Shown: piece by piece, positions 6,628 through 10,733 of the stretch | Numbering within the stretch: position 1 is the first letter of the stretch | Layout: every line of letters starts with the position of its first letter | Assembly: GCA_900752845.1 (NCBI GenBank) | Contig: CAADWU010000022.1 | Span: forward strand, 1 to 10,733 | Length of the DNA stretch: 10,733 nucleotides | Origin: Candidatus Gastranaerophilales bacterium | GTDB lineage: Bacteria > Cyanobacteriota > Vampirovibrionia > Gastranaerophilales > Gastranaerophilaceae | Direction of reading: 5' to 3' | Made by a program: the position numbers and the translations under genes | The notes under the pieces: generated by a model | Database searches by the model: none | Told to the model about the DNA's origin: nothing | Seen by the model: the letters and a program-made list of their open reading frames with translations, nothing else

Positions 6628-7572
6628 ATGAAGCTGGTTATACAAATTCCTTGTTACAATGAGGAAAAGTCTTTACCTATTACACTTGGTGATTTACCGA
6701 AAAATATTAAAGGTATAGATGAGATAGAAATTTTGATAATAAATGACGGGTCAACTGACAGAACAGTTGAAATTGCAAAAGAGCATGGAATAAAACATGT
6801 TGCTGAAATGCCCCATAACTGCGGACTTGCAAAAGCATTTGTAACAGGCATAAATACATCTTTAGCTTTGGGGGCAGATATTATTGTTAATACGGATGCA
6901 GATAATCAATACTGTGCTGATGATATTGAGAAACTTATTCAGCCGATTTTAAACGGAGAAGCTGATATTGTTATCGGCTCAAGGCCCGTATCTCAGATTG
7001 AACACTTTTCTTTATTGAAAAAAGTTTTGCAAAAGCTTGGTTCGTGGGTTATGAGAATGGTAAGTTCTACTTCTGTTGAAGATGCCCCCAGCGGTTTCAG
7101 AGCTTTTTCACGAAACGCAGCATTGCAGCTTAATATTTTTGATAATTATACTTATACTCTTGAAACAATTATTCAGGCAAGAGCAAAAGGATTGCAGCTT
7201 GTTTGTGTTCCTGTAGGAGTAAACCCTGATTTACGAGAGTCAAAACTTGTTAAAAACATGTTTGATTATATCAGACGTTCTGTTTTTACTATGCTAAGGA
7301 TGTTTATAATTTACCGTCCTTTTCGATTTTTCTCAATTCTTGCAGGATTATTTTTGTTCGTTGGTATGCTTATCGGAGCAAGGTTCCTCTGGTATTATAT
7401 TAACGGAAGCGGCACCGGACATATTCAATCATTAATTTTATCTGCTATTTTAATTATTACAGGTGTTCAGGTAGGTGTTATAGGTGTGCTCTCAGAACTT
7501 CTTGCCATCAACAGAAAGCTGCTTGAAGATATTCAAAGACGTCTGAAACTTCAAGACTTGAAAAAAAAATAG
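6628..7572 (+). CDS. GT2 polyprenyl-phosphate glycosyltransferase (DPM1/GtrB-like)
   Basis: This enzyme probably transfers a sugar from a nucleotide sugar to undecaprenyl-phosphate on the cytoplasmic side, giving a lipid-linked donor for GT-C enzymes. The 314-residue protein opens with a GT-A domain. It has IPCYNEE at 7-13, the nucleotide-binding NDGSTD at 39-44, the metal-binding DAD at 90-92 within NTDADNQY, GSRP at 117-120 and SGFRAFSR at 155-162. Two membrane segments follow, at about 233-256 and 267-290, and then a basic helical tail of about 25 residues rich in Lys/Arg. This layout fits GtrB/dolichol-phosphate-mannose synthase relatives rather than secreted-polysaccharide synthases. The sugar is not identifiable. 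Its near-consensus promoter and AAAAGGGG ribosome site lie in the 55-nt divergent gap shared with the GT39-like gene, the likely user of its product. The c-di-AMP phosphodiesterase gene follows after 52 nt. Confidence 0.9.
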   Translation: MKLVIQIPCYNEEKSLPITLGDLPKNIKGIDEIEILIINDGSTDRTVEIAKEHGIKHVAEMPHNCGLAKAFVTGINTSLALGADIIVNTDADNQYCADDIEKLIQPILNGEADIVIGSRPVSQIEHFSLLKKVLQKLGSWVMRMVSSTSVEDAPSGFRAFSRNAALQLNIFDNYTYTLETIIQARAKGLQLVCVPVGVNPDLRESKLVKNMFDYIRRSVFTMLRMFIIYRPFRFFSILAGLFLFVGMLIGARFLWYYINGSGTGHIQSLILSAILIITGVQVGVIGVLSELLAINRKLLEDIQRRLKLQDLKKK

Positions 7573-7585
7573 GAAGTTATAAAAT
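7558..7585 (+). promoter_or_regulatory. Weak candidate promoter for the pgpH cluster
   Basis: TTGAAA at 7558-7563, in the last codons of the GT2 gene, is followed after 16 nt by TAAAAT at 7580-7585. The gap to pgpH (7573-7624) is very AT-rich, contains no terminator, and holds the ribosome site TAGGA about 12 nt before the ATG. Such matches arise easily in AT-rich DNA, and read-through from the GT2 gene is equally likely. Confidence 0.25.
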
Positions 7586-7624
7586 AGTACATAATAATAA
7601 TTAAAAAATAGGATATTTTAATAT

Positions 7625-9844
7625 ATGATAAAAATTGAATTTGCGCCGAGAGTAAAAGAATTTTTTACTTCAAATCAGTCATTAAAAGCTACTGCTTTTT
7701 TTACTTTTACTATTCTGATGACTGCTATAATTGCATCTCAAAACTTTTTTTTTCAAAACATAATTGAAAACGGAATGAGCAAACGGGATATTGTAGCCCA
7801 GAAAACTTTAACTGTTGAGGATGTGAAACGTACAGAACAGCACAGAAAAGAGGTTTCCCAAAAAATAGAACCTGTTCTTGCTCCGGCTGAGGATGATTTT
7901 ATTAAAAATAATCTTCAAACCCTCCAGTCTTCTGTTGTACAGATTAGAAAAAAAGATGTAGATGAAGATGTTAAAAAAGAAGAAATAAGTATTTTATTCG
8001 ACCTTTCAGATAATGCAAAAAAAGATTTTATTATAAATTTTCTCTTAAAAGCAGATAATAACAGTATTCATGAAGTGTTTGACAAATCAACTCTTACGCT
8101 TTCAAATATTTTGCGAAAAGGCATAACTGAAAAAGATTATGAAAAAGATAATATTGATAAAATTATTGTGAATAATCTTGTGGCAAATGTATCTAAACGT
8201 CAGGTATCCGTCATTAAAGCAATACTTGAGCAGGTAATTGTTCCGAATTTGGTTGTGGATGAATTTGCAACGGAAATAGCAAGAAAAAATGCACAAAATT
8301 CAGTAAAACCTTATGAAGTAGTTTTTCAAAAGGGTGATAAAATTCTCTTTGAAGGCGAGCCTGTTACACGATTGAAGCGAGATGCCTTAAGACAGGCAGG
8401 TTATAACGTTTATGAGCTTAACTGGCAAGGATTAATTGCTATTTATATAATTGTATTTATAGGAACAGTGTTGTTTTTAAGCTATATGAAATTCTTTGAA
8501 AAAGAATATTTAGCTCCACGTTATATGGCTATATCATCTGTACTTGCTTTGCTTTTAGCTTTTACAGGCGTAATTCTTCCTACGGGATTTTCGCCTTATA
8601 TTCTTCCGATACCTGCATTTTTAATTATAATGTCTATATTTACAACACCCAGGGTTGCATTTATAGCCTCTGTTGTTTTGCTTTCTATTATGTCAGTGGG
8701 TTTCCAGTATAATGTTCAGTATCTTGTTGCTTTTATTCTTGTTAGTTTGATTGCAGTAATTATGATTAACCAAATAAAATATGCTAACCGTTTTGATTTG
8801 ATTAAAACAGGTTTTAATATAGGTATTGCCGGTCTTATTATAGTATTAAGTATTTATATACTTGAAAAATGTTTGATTGATGTAAGCAATATTTTAATGA
8901 TAAAAAACAGTGCATTTATTTTTATAAACGGTATTTTAAGCTCTATTATAGCTCTGGGTTCTCTGCCGTTATTTGAAAGTACGTTCAAAATTATCACTCC
9001 TTACGGATTGGCTGAACTTGGTGACCATAACCAAAAGTTATTAAAAAGACTTCAAATGGATGCTCCGGGAACTTATCATCACAGCTTAATGGTATCAAAT
9101 TTATGTGAAGCTGCTGCCGAAGCTATAGGTGCTGACCCTATTTTAGCAAGAGTAGGTGCTCTTTATCACGATATCGGAAAGTTAAAAAGACCTTTGTTTT
9201 TCGTGGAAAACCAATCATATTTTTTGATTGAAAATCCGCACAATAAATTTACACCAAGAATAAGTAAAATGATTATTACGGCACATCCGAAAGACGGTAT
9301 TGAAATAGCAAAAGAATACGGACTTCCGCCTGTAATACAAAACTTTATTTTACAGCATCATGGTGAAGGTTTGGCAAGTTATTTCTATAATCAGGCTGTA
9401 AAAGAAGAAGGATTGGAAAATGTTAAAGAAGAACAATTCAGATACACAGGTCCTAAACCTAATTCAAAGGAAACTGCAATATTAATGATTGCCGATGCTG
9501 TTGAATCAGCAGTTCGTTCTTTGAAAAATCCTACACCTGAAGAAATTGAAGCTATGATTGATAAAATTATTGTAGAAAGATTAAATGATGCTCAGTTGTC
9601 TGACAGTCCTTTGACTTTGAAAGATATTAAAACAATTGCTGCAACTTTTTCAAGAATATTAAGAGGTATGCAGCATAACAGAATTAAATACCAGGAAAAT
9701 TTAGCGGCAGAACTTCAAAAAGAAAAGATTAATATGCCTGCAAAACTGTTGGATGAAGATTTGGAAAATAAAATAAAACAGCTTGAAGGTGAAAAACTGC
9801 CTAAGGATAATTCTGCCGATGAGGTTGAAAATGACAACCAATAG
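7625..9844 (+). CDS. pgpH: PgpH-type c-di-AMP phosphodiesterase (7TMR-HDED/7TM/HD)
   Basis: PgpH is an integral-membrane HD-domain phosphodiesterase whose characterised relatives hydrolyse c-di-AMP to pApA, opposing CdaA. The 739 residues follow the family plan. There is an N-terminal anchor at about 22-44, then an extracytoplasmic 7TMR-HDED domain at about 50-265 that includes SKRDIVAQKTLTV at 52-64. A bundle of about seven membrane segments spans 268-452, and a cytoplasmic HD domain about 470-685. Metal ligands appear complete: HH at 485-486 within PGTYHHSL, HD at 515-516 within YHDIGK, H554 in AHPKDG, HH at 578-579 and D624 in IADAVE. A charged tail of about 50 residues follows the usual end near MQHNRIKY, longer than I expect for the family. 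It leads a cluster with ybeY and dgkA, the order common in Firmicutes, and its end overlaps ybeY by 14 nt. Confidence 0.94.
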   Translation: MIKIEFAPRVKEFFTSNQSLKATAFFTFTILMTAIIASQNFFFQNIIENGMSKRDIVAQKTLTVEDVKRTEQHRKEVSQKIEPVLAPAEDDFIKNNLQTLQSSVVQIRKKDVDEDVKKEEISILFDLSDNAKKDFIINFLLKADNNSIHEVFDKSTLTLSNILRKGITEKDYEKDNIDKIIVNNLVANVSKRQVSVIKAILEQVIVPNLVVDEFATEIARKNAQNSVKPYEVVFQKGDKILFEGEPVTRLKRDALRQAGYNVYELNWQGLIAIYIIVFIGTVLFLSYMKFFEKEYLAPRYMAISSVLALLLAFTGVILPTGFSPYILPIPAFLIIMSIFTTPRVAFIASVVLLSIMSVGFQYNVQYLVAFILVSLIAVIMINQIKYANRFDLIKTGFNIGIAGLIIVLSIYILEKCLIDVSNILMIKNSAFIFINGILSSIIALGSLPLFESTFKIITPYGLAELGDHNQKLLKRLQMDAPGTYHHSLMVSNLCEAAAEAIGADPILARVGALYHDIGKLKRPLFFVENQSYFLIENPHNKFTPRISKMIITAHPKDGIEIAKEYGLPPVIQNFILQHHGEGLASYFYNQAVKEEGLENVKEEQFRYTGPKPNSKETAILMIADAVESAVRSLKNPTPEEIEAMIDKIIVERLNDAQLSDSPLTLKDIKTIAATFSRILRGMQHNRIKYQENLAAELQKEKINMPAKLLDEDLENKIKQLEGEKLPKDNSADEVENDNQ

Positions 9845-10370
9845 AAATTCGGAAAATTTTCCTGCAAATTTGAAAAAAAATATATTTAGTGAAAATATTT
9901 ATCCTGAATGGGAAATCGATGAAAAATTTTTTATTGATATTGCAAAAAAAATTCTGAAATTTTATCTTAATCAGGAGGAAGTTGTGGAAAACTCCTGTTT
10001 AAAAGGTTATGTTTTTGACACGATTTCATTTGATTTTCTGTATTGTGACAGTGTAAAAACTCATGAAATTAACAGGGAATACAGAAATAAGGATTATCCT
10101 GCCGACATTATTACTTTTGCTATATTTGCAGATAGTGACGAGAAGTTTATTTTTGACGGCGAAATTAATCTTGGTGAAGTAATTATCGCACTTGATAAAG
10201 TTATTGAAGAAGCTACAAAAAAAGGTGTGACAAAAGAGTATGAACTTTCATTTTTAATAAGTCATGGCATATTGCATCTTTTAGGATTTGACCACCAGAC
10301 AGAAGAAGATTATAATTTTATTATGGAATTACAGAATAAAGCATTGGGATTTGTGTATGACAAAATTTAA
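9831..10370 (+). CDS. ybeY: Endoribonuclease YbeY (rRNA maturation factor)
   Basis: YbeY is a metal-dependent single-strand endoribonuclease needed for 16S rRNA 3'-end maturation and ribosome quality control. The 179-residue protein ends with the zinc-binding signature HGILHLLGFDH, with histidines at 145, 149 and 155. Upstream are EINREYRNKDYPADIITFA at about 79-97, matching the family's NREYRxKDxPTDVLSF stretch with substitutions, and GEINLGEVIIA at 110-120. It is somewhat longer than the usual 150-165 residues, because of an Asn-rich N-terminus of about 20 residues and a longer stretch before the NREYR motif. The ATG at 9831 was chosen over an in-frame ATG at 9783. It has GAGG at 9821-9824, 6 nt upstream, and overlaps pgpH by only 14 nt, and sequence before it is unlike YbeY. 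Its stop overlaps dgkA by 14 nt. Confidence 0.94.
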   Translation: MTTNRNSENFPANLKKNIFSENIYPEWEIDEKFFIDIAKKILKFYLNQEEVVENSCLKGYVFDTISFDFLYCDSVKTHEINREYRNKDYPADIITFAIFADSDEKFIFDGEINLGEVIIALDKVIEEATKKGVTKEYELSFLISHGILHLLGFDHQTEEDYNFIMELQNKALGFVYDKI

Positions 10371-10731
10371 ACAGCAAGGTTTTAACAGTACTTTTAAAAA
10401 TGCACGAAAAGGAATGCGTCTTGTTTTAAAGTCTGAAGTTAATATACGTGTTCATTTTTGTGTAGCTATGGCGGTTTTGGCACTTGCTATTGTATTAAAT
10501 TTCAGCATCGAAAGAATTTGTATTCTTTTGTTGACTATAAGTTTTGTTATTACAACTGAAATGTTGAATTCTGCTATAGAATTTTCTCTTGATGCTGTAT
10601 TTCATAACAGATACTCACGTCTTGTCGGAATGGCAAAAGATATTTCCGCAGGCGCTGTAATGTTTTCTACCGTAGTAGCTATTGTTGTAGGTGTATTGTT
10701 GTTCGGCTCCGCTATATTGAAATTGTTATAA
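10357..10731 (+). CDS. dgkA: DgkA-family lipid kinase (undecaprenol or diacylglycerol kinase)
   Basis: This small integral-membrane kinase phosphorylates a lipid alcohol using ATP. Members next to ybeY in Gram-positive bacteria act on undecaprenol, giving undecaprenyl-phosphate for wall and glycan synthesis, whereas Proteobacterial ones use diacylglycerol. The 124 residues have three hydrophobic segments at about 33-50, 53-70 and 98-120, and the family signature EMLNSAIEFSLDAV at 68-81, followed by AKDISAGAVM at 93-102. SEVNIRVHF at 26-34 holds the conserved early Glu and His. The substrate cannot be settled from sequence; undecaprenol is the better guess from context. The ATG at 10357 is preferred over an in-frame ATG at 10288: it gives the normal length, has GGGA about 10 nt upstream, and overlaps ybeY by 14 nt. 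The gene is complete, ending 2 nt before the window edge. Confidence 0.92.
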   Translation: MTKFKQQGFNSTFKNARKGMRLVLKSEVNIRVHFCVAMAVLALAIVLNFSIERICILLLTISFVITTEMLNSAIEFSLDAVFHNRYSRLVGMAKDISAGAVMFSTVVAIVVGVLLFGSAILKLL

Positions 10732-10733
10732 AA

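Noticed and set aside
9783..9830. Upstream ATG for ybeY giving 195 residues
   Set aside because: The extra residues do not resemble YbeY, the overlap with pgpH would grow to 62 nt, and GAGG is placed correctly for the ATG at 9831.
10288..10356. Upstream ATG for dgkA giving 147 residues
   Set aside because: The added residues are an out-of-frame reading of ybeY, and 124 residues is the normal family length.
1..10733. Search for tRNA/rRNA genes, CRISPR arrays, insertion sequences, phage or toxin-antitoxin modules
   Set aside because: Coding regions fill the window, and the gaps (60, 38, 69, 55 and 52 nt) are too short and show no such structures. No transposase, integrase or direct-repeat array was seen.

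Overview
The window is AT-rich (roughly two thirds A+T by eye), densely coded bacterial chromosome with eleven protein genes. It shows no RNA gene, insertion sequence, CRISPR array or phage module. The best guess for the host is a non-photosynthetic gut relative of cyanobacteria (Gastranaerophilales/Vampirovibrionia, 'Melainabacteria'). Three things point there: lysA sits directly upstream of the diadenylate cyclase gene, an order I recall from cyanobacteria; base composition is low-GC; and there are two anonymous membrane proteins with 'FxG'-bearing disordered ends. This placement is inference. The pgpH-ybeY-dgkA order seen here is also common in Firmicutes.

Layout. Positions 1-2203 (+) hold an operon: the 3' end of lysA, cdaA (c-di-AMP synthase) and a YitT-family membrane protein gene, with junctions of -4 and +2 nt. 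Positions 2208-2647 hold a self-contained unit: near-consensus promoter, one small conserved hypothetical gene (+), and a strong palindromic terminator that probably serves both convergent sides. Positions 2650-4865 (-) hold two translationally coupled genes of unrecognised membrane proteins that look like distant paralogues. Positions 4935-6572 (-) and 6628-7572 (+) hold divergent glycosyltransferase genes: a GT39/ArnT-like integral-membrane enzyme and a GT2 polyprenyl-phosphate glycosyltransferase. Positions 7625-10731 (+) hold a cluster of pgpH (c-di-AMP phosphodiesterase), ybeY (rRNA-processing endonuclease) and dgkA (undecaprenol/diacylglycerol kinase), each overlapping the next by 14 nt.

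Two themes link the genes. First, both ends of c-di-AMP turnover, CdaA and PgpH, are encoded within 10 kb; in other bacteria this nucleotide controls osmotic balance and cell-wall homeostasis. Second, several genes concern the cell envelope and undecaprenyl-phosphate. LysA makes lysine from meso-diaminopimelate, DgkA may recycle undecaprenol to its phosphate, the GT2 enzyme would load a sugar onto that lipid, and the GT39-type enzyme would use the lipid-linked sugar on the outer face of the membrane.

The least explained part is the membrane-protein pair at 2650-4865. The two proteins share a three-membrane-segment plan, but one carries a long charged helical insert with an apparent 99-residue-spaced internal repeat.
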